NCBI GenBank assembly: GCA_003427395.1
Contig: BFEA01000001.1
Location: 3,907,616-3,933,592, forward strand
From: Chara braunii
Taxonomy: Eukaryota > Streptophyta > Charophyceae > Charales > Characeae
Reading direction: 5' to 3'
DNA: 25,977 nt
Shown here: positions 1 through 9,245 of the stretch, piece by piece
Layout: the number at the start of each line of letters is the position of its first letter
Numbering within the stretch: position 1 is the stretch's first letter
Position numbers and translations under genes: made by a program
The notes under the pieces: model-generated
What the model saw: only the letters and a program-made list of their open reading frames with translations
Databases searched by the model: none
Told to the model about the DNA's origin: nothing

Positions 1-35
<35 letters not shown>
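1..35. repeat. G35 homopolymer
   Basis: Thirty-five G at the very start of the window. It may be a contig edge or sequencing artefact, or the end of a longer G run. Confidence 0.95.
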
Positions 36-38
<3 letters not shown>

Positions 39-1393
39 GAGAAGGTAAGGGGCTGTTGATGGGAGGGGCATCTGCCACAAATGCACTTAATGGAAGCCGG
101 AGAGTTCAAGGGAGTCCCAGACACTTCAGACACATACCCGGGTGGAAGGGGGAGCATCAATTGGAGTCAAATCATGCTTTACACATGTTGGGTAAGACAG
201 GTAGAGCGTGGGTAGCAGCTACAAGATGCATTACGCAGACATGTGCACAGAGAACACAGCATGCCATTTCTGCAAGGAGGAAAATGGATCCTGGCAGAGA
301 ATGGGGCACAGGTGATGGCGAGGGGTGAGGAGGCAACATGCAAAATGTACCTGCGCACACTGAACAACCCGAATCGCCACAATAATATATTGTCATAAGT
401 GCGGTTATGTGAATCAGCTTGGTCTCTTCTCCATCTGTTGCTGTCAACTGCAACAGCTGCAATGCAACGCTGACTGTTTTGGAGAATGATCAGCATGCGA
501 TCGAGCCCTTTATGTCCGTCCTGGAACATGTGAGATCACACGTGCTGATCAGCTCCTGCCGTCGTCAACAGGCTATCTTACCTGTAGGATCCTGTGATTC
601 CCTGTAGGATCTTGAGATCGCATGTCCCAAAGATGTTTCCGGCCAATGCGCTTCCCAGCACACACATGCCCCAAGCTTGTGCCCTGTTTCCAGCGACAAT
701 TTGGTCCAACTAAAAAAAGTTTGTTCTCTTCAGCCATCACCCCTCCCATCTATTCTTCAGAGCTCATCCAGAATGTGAATGACTTTGACGACGAGCTCAA
801 GTTCCAAAGCACACAGCTGCACTCGCGGTTAATCTCCTTGGCCGTAGCCCCTCCACCTCTTCTTAGAAACCAATCCAGTCCGAGACTGTATTGTACTCTT
901 GATAAACTGTATTTCAAGTTCCACAGAAATCGACAGCCCAAGTGCTGAGGCCGTCTGGGAAAAAAATGGGGTGCCAATGGACCCTCCGTAATAGGTTATA
1001 TTTGCCCCTCTGCAGCACAACACAGTAGGCCCTGCACTATTTTTTGCCCCTCCCAGCAAAAGGTAATGAGTGGGGTAGGCCCTCTATTGTTCTTCCACAG
1101 TGCAGGCCATCAACATGCCTGCATGCCTGCACATATCTGTGCACGTCCATGCATGCACTCATATGTGCAAACGTGTGTGAGCGTAGGGATGTGTGTTGTA
1201 AGCAATCACCACCACTGCCCCCTTTTCCACTCGGCCACATAGATGTGTAACTGAAAAATTATTTACACCATCTTTTCTTCTGTGAAGCGGATACTCTCCT
1301 AACATTGTCACATCCATCAGGATTTGAACTCGTCACCCGTTTTATCAACAGCTGCATGTGTGTGCCGTTCAGGCACAAGCTGGGCCACATTCC
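36..1393. other. No gene recognised
   Basis: Frames are short on both strands and none resembles a known family. The imperfect word CCTGTAGGATC occurs twice near 580-612. A tRNA-type B box (GAGTTCAAATCC) can be read on the minus strand at about 1320-1331, next to the U6 relic, without a convincing partner. Confidence 0.6.
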
Positions 1394-1460
1394 TTTTTGG
1401 GCAGGGGCCATGCTAATCTTCTCTGTGTGGTTTCATTTTCTAACGGATGTCCCAAAGGAC
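1394..1460 (-). pseudogene. 3'-truncated U6 snRNA retropseudogene
   Basis: Read on the minus strand, the segment begins GTCCTTTGGGACATCCG, close to the plant U6 5' stem-loop. It contains the ACAGAGA box (1420-1426), then GATTAGCATGGCCCCTGC, the highly conserved U6 core. Similarity stops there and is replaced by CCAAAAAGGA. Flanking it are two near-identical 16-mers: on the minus strand ATGTGTCCCAGCCTGT just upstream and ATGTGGCCCAGCTTGT just downstream, two differences, as expected of a target-site duplication. No plant U6 upstream sequence element or TATA at -30 is visible. An intact 5' end, lost 3' end, A-rich tail and flanking repeat fit LINE-type retroposition. It is unlikely to be a working U6 gene. 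Confidence 0.8.
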
Positions 1461-1514
1461 AGGCTGGGACACATCATTTCCATCTGATAACGTCTTCTGT
1501 TGCATAGCAGAACG

Positions 1515-1793
1515 CTTGTTTGTTCGTGACCTCGAGTGACTACCCACAAAGTGATTAAAGGGAACCCACTTTTCAGCTTTAGGGTAATGAATCTTTTGCT
1601 AAAATTAGGGTTTGGAGCTATGGAGTTTGTGACCTCGAGCGACTACCCACTTGTTTGTTCGTGACCTCGAGCGACTACCCACTTGTTTGTTCGTGACCTC
1701 GAGCGACTACCCACAAAGTGATTAAAGGGAACCCACTTTTCGGCTTTAGGGTAATGAATCTTTGCTAAAATTAGGTTTTGGAGCTATGGAGTT
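1515..1793. repeat. Complex tandem block: 33-bp and about 80-bp modules
   Basis: A 33-bp module (CTTGTTTGTTCGTGACCTCG, then AGCGACTACCCAC) occurs at 1515, in truncated form at about 1628, at 1650 and at 1682. A second module (AAAGTGATTAAAGGGAACCC through AAAATTAGG to GGAGCTATGGAGTTT) follows the first and last copies (from 1548 and from about 1714). The arrangement is long-short-short-long, as from unequal exchange. Confidence 0.9.
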
Positions 1794-2212
1794 TTCCCGG
1801 CACCCGGGCACCCAACTGGTGCCCGAATACACTCCAGGGTGCCTGGCCAGGCATGACCACTAATTCATGCAAATTTGATTGACAGCAAATCGCGACTGAT
1901 AGAAACTCCACACCAACCTTGTGTTGGAGAATCGCAACAGCACTCTTGATGGACACGAGAAAAAAAAATCCACTTGGGTGCCTAGAACAGGTTCACAACA
2001 TACTACCTATGGGTGCACCACCCAGACTCTCTCCTTTCAGGCGCTAAAAATTGCGCTGTTCCTCTTTCCTGTCACTCAAAATGTTACGAACGCATACTAA
2101 CATGACATTTTTTTGCAAGTGTGGGAGGGTTATTGCCTCGGCATAGGGCCCTGCAGCAGGCACGTGCCCTCCCTAAGTGAAGGCGGGCCCCCTGAACCTC
2201 AATGCGCCTCAC

Positions 2213-2290
2213 AAATGGCTAACGGGGACCCCCATTTTCAGGCCCTGGGTAACTAGTCCAAAACTGAAATTAGGGTTTCGGGGTCAAATT
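2213..2290. repeat. Diverged relative of the 1548-1626 module
   Basis: AAATGGCTAACGGGGACCCC, CATTTTCAGG, GGGTAACTAG and AAATTAGGGTTTCGGGG follow the same order as AAAGTGATTAAAGGGAACCC, ACTTTTCAGC, GGGTAATGA and AAATTAGGGTTTGGAG in the tandem block. A further hint (GAAAATTAGGGTCTCCGTTA) lies at about 2418-2437. It suggests an older dispersed repeat family. Confidence 0.5.
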
Positions 2291-2890
2291 TTATGCTTTT
2301 TTTTGGGGGGGGGGATTTTTTTTTGCAGTTAATTTATGGTCTCCACTCTACGAATTGGTGGCAAGTTTGATTAAAATGACCCTTTGGTTTTCATATAAAT
2401 GGCATGGCAAGTGGTCTGAAAATTAGGGTCTCCGTTAACCTTCTCTCAATGCGCCCTGAACTCGTCAATTTTTGCAAATCCTGGTCGTCGCTAGACAGTT
2501 GCCACGCGGCAGTTGGTTACATCCGCCTTCCTTGTGAGAATCCAAAATATTTGTGAGCCTTCCAGGCTCTTCCGGCACGTGGTGTAAGCAGGGAGCACCG
2601 CACATTCGTGCCTGGGTGGTTGGGCTTGCCTAACCAATTCGGTCCCCAGGCCACTGTCTGAATGGGCCTGGGCACAGACACTTTGGCCGAGACTCAAGCT
2701 AGTGGAAACTCGGTCTCACGTGGGAAGCGAGCGAAAGCACCCGCCACTCTCCATATAGGAAAGGGCAGCGCACCGGGGAGGACATTCGGCACTTGCATTT
2801 ACAAGCGGCAGCGCTGCTGGAGCTTTGTCGCGCAGGCTGCTTGCTGTGCTAGCACTAGTTGCAGGCGCACATGGGCGTCGAGAGCGTACA

Positions 2891-2940
2891 GGGCGCTGCT
2901 AAGGGCAGCGCCATAGCCCAGCCTTCCTAGCCAGGCTGGG
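2891..2940. repeat. Two short adjacent hairpins
   Basis: GGCGCTGC pairs with GCAGCGCC (about 2892-2912), and CCCAGCCT (2917-2924) with AGGCTGGG (2933-2940), each with a 5-8-nt loop. The DNA on both sides is GC-rich. No gene is attached. Confidence 0.6.
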
Positions 2941-3484
2941 ACTTAGACATGGCCAGTGGAGGTGGTGGAGGTCTTCGTGCACGAGAGAGGAGACGGTAGA
3001 GAGGACGAGGGACAGAGTGAGAGATGAGGACAAGGATGATGATGTGAGGGCACGTACCTGGTCTTGGTGATGGTCTACAAGTACAAGGGTCTACATCTTC
3101 ATGTACTTCGGTTCTGCTGCTGATGTCAACAGGATGCATTGTCAATTCGTAGGATGCTAGTAAGCTGTGTGATCGTAGTCTGGGCGCTGAGCGCCAAGTA
3201 GGAGAAAGGACTCCGGATACATATGTTGGTGGTGGCGAGAGTATGCTCTCATTGACATTCAGAATTTCAGATTCTGTGCTTTGTTTCTCCGTTGGTGGAA
3301 TATCAGTGCATTACTGCTTTCTGGACAGCGTCTGGACTTGCTGGCTTTCAATGTGATTTTTGCACTCTGGGATTTCTGTCATTTCTATTGCTGATCACTA
3401 ATCGTTTAACCACAGCCTATCTATTTTATACAGGATCCTACTGAGGTATTCTCTTGAAAAATCTGCCACCGTAACTCCTATGTG

Positions 3485-3540
3485 TCTAGGGTCACCTAAT
3501 CAAGGCTCTAGTTCTAGGTCCCAGGTTCGAATTTGTGCAG
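3485..3540 (+). repeat. Possible tRNA-derived SINE fragment
   Basis: AATCAAGGCTCTAGTTCTAG then GTCCCAGGTTCGAATTTGTG contains a near-perfect B box (GGTTCGAAT) preceded by a D-arm-like AAGGCTC. The A box is poor. Confidence 0.3.
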
Positions 3541-4535
3541 CAGCAAACAAAAGAACAGCAAAAGTTAGAAACAGCCCACACTTGCGTCATCCTTGGGTCA
3601 GGTTTCAGGCATGAGTGTGTTTTGCCATGTTCGCTATACACAACTCCACAACAAAAAGCACGACTCTCCCAGACTGTTTCATCACACTTTCACTGACTCA
3701 TTAAGAGTTTGTATGTGTGCGTGTGTGGTGTTTAGTAATCACCGAGTATCACACCCTCGTTCTCCGCAATGACGGCAGAATCTAGAAGAAAATTAAAATC
3801 GAGTGCAATGTTGGCCACATGTGTTCAGTTAAGCCCCAGCTGCAAATACACCAATCTGCCACAACAGCACACTTTCACGCTGTAAACAGGGCCAGTGTGA
3901 AAAGGAGATTCGTGTGTCGGTATGGACAGGGGGGCAGATATTCTGCACCCACTTTATGTCCGCACATCGGAAGTAAGATGGGCAGAGAGAGGGAGAGGAC
4001 AGGTCTCTTTACTTTTTACACATTGAGCAAGACGGTGGGGGTCAGGGGTGGGAGTGCAACGATTTCTTTGTTTTCCTTGACACGTTCATGGTAAGAAGAG
4101 GCGCATGTAGGGGGAAGAGAGTATACAGGAGCAGGAGAAAGTGGGTAGGGAGGAAGAAAGGAGGAGAGAGGAGGGGGAGAGAGAGGATAAGGTGAGAGGG
4201 ATTCTTCAGATCTGCCTTCTTTTGGCACGCTCAAAGTAACAAGATGGAGGAGAGGTGTGAGAGACAGAGGCCGAGGGGAAGGAGGAGACACAGAGAGAAG
4301 GTTCACAAAAGACAGAGTGGCGCACCAGTATTATTTTCTCAGCTTAGATGTCTGAGAAAAGGGAGGGTTAGCGCAGAAGAGCAAGAGAGGCAGAGCGGCT
4401 TTTCCCTGGCACTATATTCGTATGGGGGATTAAAGCCATGGGGGGAGGGAGGGGAGAACGGAGAGAGGACAGAAAAAGAGATGGTGCAGTTGTGTTGTTT
4501 TGTCATCCGGAGCATTTAAGAGAGGAGAGAGAGAA

Positions 4536-4760
4536 GGGGGGGGGGGGAGGAGGAGATAAGAGGAGAGGTTGAAGCTGGCTGTTGCATGTAGATCACACTA
4601 TACACAAATGAGGAGGACGAGAAAGCAATGCGAGTGGAGAGAGGAGAACGCACAGAGAAGGGGGGGAGCCCTGGAAAATAACACGCATACAGCTGATATA
4701 GGCTAATTACGACGGACAGCCTCAAAATGGAGTGACACACAGGGGGGGGGGGGGGGGGGG
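4536..4760. repeat. Poly-G runs G12 (4536-4547) and G19 (4742-4760)
   Basis: Two G runs on the + strand within a GA-rich stretch; the second is followed by (AG)n. Both could form G-quadruplexes. Confidence 0.9.
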
Positions 4761-5493
4761 ATAGAGAGAGAGAGAGAAAGACCCAACTGTTTCTATTGGC
4801 ACTTCCTATATATCGGGAGGAAAACAGGGGGTGCGAGGAAGAGCGTGGCATCTTGTTTTGGGCTCCCCCCCCCCAAACCCCAGGTAATTGTGTCCATTCT
4901 CAACAAAAAGATCTACTATCCGTAGTGTGTTCTTCCTGCTTTTCTGTGGGCAAAGCAAGAACGCATCACCCACATGAACAATGCACTGAAAGACTATTGA
5001 AATAAAGACTAAGGAAAATATTTTAAAAGTCCCAATGATGATAAAGACCTCGAGGTGACCGGGGGATGGGTTGAGCCATGCGGTCTTGAGAGACTGCTAG
5101 GACCGCCCCCCCGGCCCCCTCCTCCGGCACCCTGCCTTCCTTTGGATCTTCTGCTGTGCGACTGGGTGCTGCCAGTTAGCTTCCCGGCCAGCAGAAGTAC
5201 CCCTGAAGGAAGGTCATGGTTTGGAGGGCTGGAAGATCCGTAGCAGCCCCTCCCTTGTATAGGCGACTAGTGCCGCAAGGGCCAGGTCGACCTTTTTCTT
5301 ACTCTTTCCTTCTTTTCCTCATGCTTGCTGGTAATAAGCAAACGGACTGACGTCCCCCAGAATGGAAGGGGTTTTGTTTTGTTAAAAAAAAAAAAAAAAG
5401 TGAGAACGCTCAAGTGCTCAAGTAAAAAACACATCGGAAGAGCATTCACAAAAGCCATCAACATCTGTTGAAGTCGGGGAAGACAGCCCTCAC

Positions 5494-6192
5494 CTTTTGA
5501 TCAAAGTCCACAGGAGATGGAGAGAAGACGAGCTGGTCGTTCTCGATCACAATATCAACAACAAACAGTGGCTTTCCGTCCTCTGATTCCTCTTCTTTTC
5601 TAAAATCCAATGAGATGATACTTGAGTGGCGCCTGACTGTTTTCTCTGGAAAACCCGGAGCTCCCTCCCCATAGCTCGCACGCCTCTCCAGACCATCAAC
5701 GACCTCACCAATAAGGTTGTCATACGTACTTCCTCTGCGTTCCTCCATATCACCGCCCTCCACAGTCCCAGAAACAGTGGACTTTGTCGCCTCTACTGCT
5801 GCCCTCATGCTCTCATGGGCCATTCTGCGGAGGAGGTCTTCCAGGGAATCAACCAGAAGAAGGTGAAGGGCGTCGCAGATTATGTAGTCGGCAAGACGAA
5901 CAAAATTAATCAACTTGCGTTGCTCAGAGCGCTTGGCAGCTGTGATTGCATATGAAAACTTCTCTGGACCAGGAGGCTCTTCCACCAGTGTAACATTGAC
6001 AGATGATGACACAACCTGCCCCCCAGGTGATGCTCCTCGCATGAGGCCACCTAGGCTCCTCGGAGATGCTGGTCCATGCGGGTCACTGCTGTCTCCCATT
6101 CCAGCCAAGTGTCGACCAAACAGCTTCTCCTCGAGAAGTACCAATGCTGCATCACATGATTCCTTCACTGCTCCCAAGTTTTTTTCAGAAAA
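5494..6192 (-). CDS. Dynein heavy chain, one internal exon of the N-terminal tail (DHC_N1 region), partial gene
   Basis: Known of the family: dynein heavy chains are motors that slide axonemal microtubules; the tail binds intermediate and light chains. Seen: a 233-codon exon in phase 0 at both ends. The acceptor is a pyrimidine tract then CCATGCAG before TTTTCTG; the donor is AAAAG followed by GTGAGG. Exon residues 86-121 (KRSEQRKLINFVRLADYIIC then HLLLVDSLEDLL) and 207-229 (KPLFVVDIVIENDQ then FSPSP) follow the pattern of axonemal dynein tails, where a basic segment leads into an F-hydrophobic-RL-DY motif and later a P-F-V hydrophobic strand. Residues about 135-205 are low complexity and acidic, and look lineage-specific. 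The frame continues past the donor to a TGA at 5458, which I read as intron. No neighbouring exon was recognised within the window, so introns must be long or the flanking exons lie outside. Family call fairly firm; subtype (inner arm, two- or one-headed) not determined. A fragmentary pseudogene is possible. Confidence 0.78.
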
Positions 6193-6489
6193 CTGCATGG
6201 CAAGACAAATCCAATGCGGAGGGAAGAAGAGGAGGGTGCGCCGGACGAGATGGCAGATCCGACCGGCAACACGCAAGAGGCCACATGTTCCCCAGTTAGC
6301 AATTTCTGTTACATTCAGCTCTCAACCATTCGAAAGTGCCTTATCCATTCAGGGATTTAATTCAGGCCACACAATGCACATCGTTCTAGGTTTGGTGAAC
6401 TTAGCTCTGACCTGCAGACAAAGCAGATAGGGAAGGCTAGCGCACCTGTCCAAGGTCAACAGTTTTTTTTATTTTTTTTCCATTTCTAA
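6193..6489. other. Presumed dynein intron, upstream of the exon
   Basis: On the minus strand this DNA immediately precedes the AG acceptor at 6193-6194 and supplies its pyrimidine tract (CTCCTCTTCTTCCCTCC). No upstream exon was recognised within reach. Confidence 0.5.
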
Positions 6490-6577
6490 GACCGTTAGAT
6501 TATCATCCTCACAACTAAAGAAATCGCTAATGTGACCGTTAGATTATCATCCTCACGACTAAGGAAATCACTAATGT
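6490..6577. repeat. Tandem duplication, 2 x 44 bp
   Basis: GACCGTTAGATTATCATCCT starts at 6490 and again at 6534. The copies differ at three positions in the second half (CACAACTAAAGAAATCG versus CACGACTAAGGAAATCA). Confidence 0.92.
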
Positions 6578-6608
6578 GAGGACTCCGTAATCCCGGCCAT
6601 CAACAGGC

Positions 6609-6670
6609 TCTGGGCCGTCGGCCCAGACTGGCAGCTGATGAGAAGTTGTTCAGATCAGCTGCCAATCTGG
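6609..6670. repeat. Two consecutive stem-loops
   Basis: TCTGGGCC / GGCCCAGA (6609-6616, 6620-6627) forms an 8-bp stem with a 3-nt loop. CCAGACTGGCAGCTGAT / ATCAGCTGCCAATCTGG (6623-6639, 6654-6670) forms a 17-bp stem with one mismatch and a 14-nt loop. The two stems share bases 6623-6627, so they are alternatives at that edge. Role unknown; a decayed foldback element or small-RNA precursor is possible. Confidence 0.8.
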
Positions 6671-7118
6671 ACATTCAGCGCGGTACAGTCCCATCGACCA
6701 CAGGGGATCGGCAGTCGATCTGCCAATGTGGGCCCTTCCGCCCATCTACGGCAGCACCTTGCGCAGTGCATTTTTGAAAGCTGCTGGGGACGCTGTGCGC
6801 TGTGGAGTTTGTTTGAGGGCCTTTGGTCCTAAGTCTGTCACGGAATTATTTGGGGGGCCATCCGAAAATCGTCCACAGTTTGTCACGTTTGAATGATTAT
6901 TTGCAAGTGAAGCCCTTGGTAGCATCTGCCTCGCTCGGAAGTTTCGGTTTGCCTTCTCTGTCTCCAGTGCGCAGACTTCCTACTACTAACCTCTGCCGCG
7001 CCTCCCCTCCCTTCCCGCTGTGAAAGAGAGAGAGATCAGCATCTGGTTGCTGACTCACCCTGCATCCTGCTGCCGCCGGATGCTTCTTCAGTTCCCGTCC
7101 ATCTCCTGCACCACTCCC

Positions 7119-7120
<2 letters not shown>

Positions 7121-7184
<64 letters not shown>
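7121..7184. repeat. Compound microsatellite (CT)18 (GT)14
   Basis: CT dinucleotides at 7121-7156 pass directly into GT dinucleotides to 7184. The GT part can adopt Z-DNA. All open frames crossing it are repeat artefacts. Confidence 0.97.
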
Positions 7185-7186
<2 letters not shown>

Positions 7187-7253
7187 ATATATAGTTCTTT
7201 CTTGTTTTCGTCATTCTTGCCCCCCCCGGGGATGGTTGACTTGCGAACTGATT

Positions 7254-7375
7254 GGGCATCGCCACACCACTCTCGAAATGTGAAAACGACAAAAATGTGG
7301 CGGGTGCATCTGGCCATGTTCTAGCTGAGAGTTCATTCTCATTTCGCACATTTCGAGAGTGGTGTGGCGATGCCC
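7254..7375. mobile_element. MITE-like element, 122 bp, perfect 29-bp terminal inverted repeats
   Basis: The left end 7254-7282 (starting GGGCATCGCCACACCACTCT) is the exact reverse complement of the right end 7347-7375. The trinucleotide ATT flanks both sides (7251-7253 and 7376-7378), a probable 3-bp target-site duplication. The interior carries a core (CCATGTTCTAG, then TTCATTCTCATTT and GCACATTT) shared with the copies at 8.6 and 18.0-18.3 kb. It is non-autonomous: no room for a transposase. A 3-bp duplication and GGG-type ends are compatible with PIF/Harbinger or CACTA relatives, which is inference. Perfect ends suggest recent movement. Confidence 0.85.
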
Positions 7376-7486
7376 ATTATATGGTTCCTTCTTCGTACTT
7401 TCATTCCCACTCTCCCCTATTCTAGTGAAAGACGCTGGATTTTTTCCACTTTCTGTTGTTTCTTTTGTTCTGTCCGTAAGATTTTC

Positions 7487-7521
7487 CCTCTCTCTCTCTC
7501 TCTCTCCTGCGCGCGCGCGCA
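7487..7521. repeat. (CT)n followed by (GC)6
   Basis: About ten CT units are followed by CTGCGCGCGCGCGCACG. The alternating GC tract is strongly Z-DNA-prone. Confidence 0.9.
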
Positions 7522-8380
7522 CGAGCACTTTGTTTTTCCTTTCTTCTCGTCGTTCTTGAGCCCGCGGGCCTGATTGGCTGGCAAGGCAGATGTGGGGTTT
7601 CTTTATTCCGTACTTTCATTTTCACTCTCTGCTTTGCTCTCCCCCCAAGTCTCTTCCCGTTCCGACCGGAGTGGTTGACTGGGGTAGAAGAATGATTGTA
7701 GGGTTTCTCTTTTAATGTTCCGTTCCCGATGTTCTACCTAGGGTTTTTCTTTCGTTGTTTCTTTCCCGATGTTCTACCGAGTCCTCCAAACGAGTGGCCT
7801 TACCAACCACACGCGTCTAAAGACTTGAGAGGTGGACTGCCAGCTTGTCTCAGTGAATCAGAGCCTTGTGCCTTTCCCGAAAAGAAAGGCACGACCACTA
7901 CATACATGTCTCTGGCCCCAAAAGTTGGCCGAAATACAGTGAACCATTGACAACCTTTAACAAGCTTACAGAAAGATACCTCTACGTATCCTGCTAACCA
8001 AAAAAAAAACGAATCGCCCAATCAATCCAACCGTCCATACACACAATGTTTTTCCTTGCGCACCGGGCAATCGACTCTTTCGGTGAGTTTTATCACCCTC
8101 CATTTAATTTATATCGACATGAACTTCCCCCCTACCATATGCTGCCACCACTTATTCCCCTCTTTCCACTACCTCCCCGTTCCGCTGTCATCTTTCTCGA
8201 ATTACCCTCTGAGTCTTTCTCCATCTCGAACGTTTATAGCAGCGATCATCACGCTACATGTAGTATATTGGCAGATTCGATCACAAGGGTTTTCGACCTG
8301 CAACAAACTTTCAGCCCGCGCACAAACCATTCCTAATTTGAAATCATCGACCCCTTCGGTCCCGAGGGCATACCGTACTT
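7522..8380. other. No gene recognised
   Basis: T-rich, low-complexity sequence with a repeated GATGTTCTACC word (7729 and 7769). Frames are short and unlike known proteins. Confidence 0.6.
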
Positions 8381-8501
8381 GAGACCAAACACCCCGAAAT
8401 GTTTTTTTCCCGGGAGCGAGCTCCAGTGGCTCGGGTCTCCTTAGTCTCGAGACCAAGGAGAAGACCCAAGCCACTGAGCCTCGCAAGTGTTTGGTTTCCA
8501 T
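8381..8501. repeat. Foldback: nested inverted repeat
   Basis: Around a CTCGAG centre (8446-8451), the left arm 8416-8448 (GCGAGCTCCAGTGGCTCGGG then TCTCCTTAGTCTC) pairs imperfectly with the right arm 8449-8484 (GAGACCAAGGAG, AGACCCAAGCCACTGAGCC, TCGC). An outer pair, ACCAAACACC near 8384 and GTGTTTGGTTTCC near 8487, extends the symmetry. It lies about 70 bp left of a MITE-like copy. Probably a foldback transposon remnant. Confidence 0.75.
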
Positions 8502-8571
8502 GTCTTTCTCCTGGGAAAAGAGAGGATAGCAGGGTAGGAGATAGAGAAGCCGCCAGGAGACACAGCCACTG

Positions 8572-8665
8572 GGACAAAAAACATGGCGGAGTATTTTCCC
8601 ATGTTCTAGAGGAAGATTCATTCTCATTTTGCACATTTGGTGAGCAGCGGAGCGAGGCACACTGT
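8572..8665. mobile_element. MITE-like family, fourth copy, left end degraded
   Basis: CCCATGTTCTAGAGGAAGAT then TCATTCTCATTTTGCACATT matches the 18.0-kb copy almost base for base. To the right, TGGTGAGCAGCGGAGCGAGGC looks like a right terminal arm. A matching left arm is not evident, so the left boundary is a guess. Confidence 0.65.
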
Positions 8666-9105
8666 ACGAGTTAGGGAAGAGAGGAAAGTGCAGAAGACGT
8701 AATAAATCTGACGGACATTTATTTTCTTTCTTTTTTTTCCGGGGAGGGGGGGAGGGGGGGAAGGGGGGAGGGCGGCGGGACAAGAAAAGGGGGTATGCCG
8801 CAAGTCAAGAAGAATAAAGGCATTAGTACAAGGGAGGGAAGAAGAAAAGAGGGTAAAGAGGGAGAAGAGGGGAAGCAGAGAGGGAGAACAGAGATCGAGG
8901 AGGAGAATACCAAAAACTGCAAAAACGGAAAGAGGACACAGGGGAAAGGAAAACGAGGGGCAAGAAAAGTGACCAAGAAGAATAGAATGAAAAAATAAAT
9001 CATAAATAGAGAACCCAATATAATACTTTGTCCGATGATAGATTGTCCTCTGATAAATATTTTATTTTATTTCAAACGAGTATATACAGAAGGACGTGAA
9101 CGATG

Positions 9106-9245
9106 GAGTAGGGAGAGACGAAAAAGGGCGATGGGAGAGGTGGGAATAATAAAGAAAAGAAGAGAAAAAAAAAAAGAGTAGGGAGAGACGAAAAAGGGCG
9201 ATGGGAGAGGTGGGAATAATAAAGAAAAGAAGAGAAAAAAAAAAA
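9106..9245. repeat. Exact tandem duplication, 2 x 70 bp
   Basis: GAGTAGGGAGAGACGAAAAA at 9106 recurs at 9176, and the two 70-bp units are identical, including their A-runs. It is either a very recent duplication or an assembly error. Confidence 0.93.

Larger units (their letters stand above)
2941..5493. other. No gene recognised; GA-rich centre
   Basis: About 2941-3980 is unremarkable mixed sequence. About 3985-4790 is GA-rich on the + strand with G runs. An A16 run lies near 5384-5399. Some of this should be intron of the dynein gene downstream of its exon, but no further dynein exon was recognised. Confidence 0.6.

Noticed and set aside
1394-1460. Functional U6 snRNA gene
   Set aside because: The 3' third is missing and the plant U6 promoter elements are absent.
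5458-5493. Dynein frame continuing to TGA at 5458
   Set aside because: A good GTGAGG donor follows AAAAG at the end of the conserved segment, and the residues beyond it do not look like dynein.
7020-7317. Open frames with Ser-Leu, Arg-Glu or His-Thr repeats
   Set aside because: They are translations of the CT/GT microsatellite.
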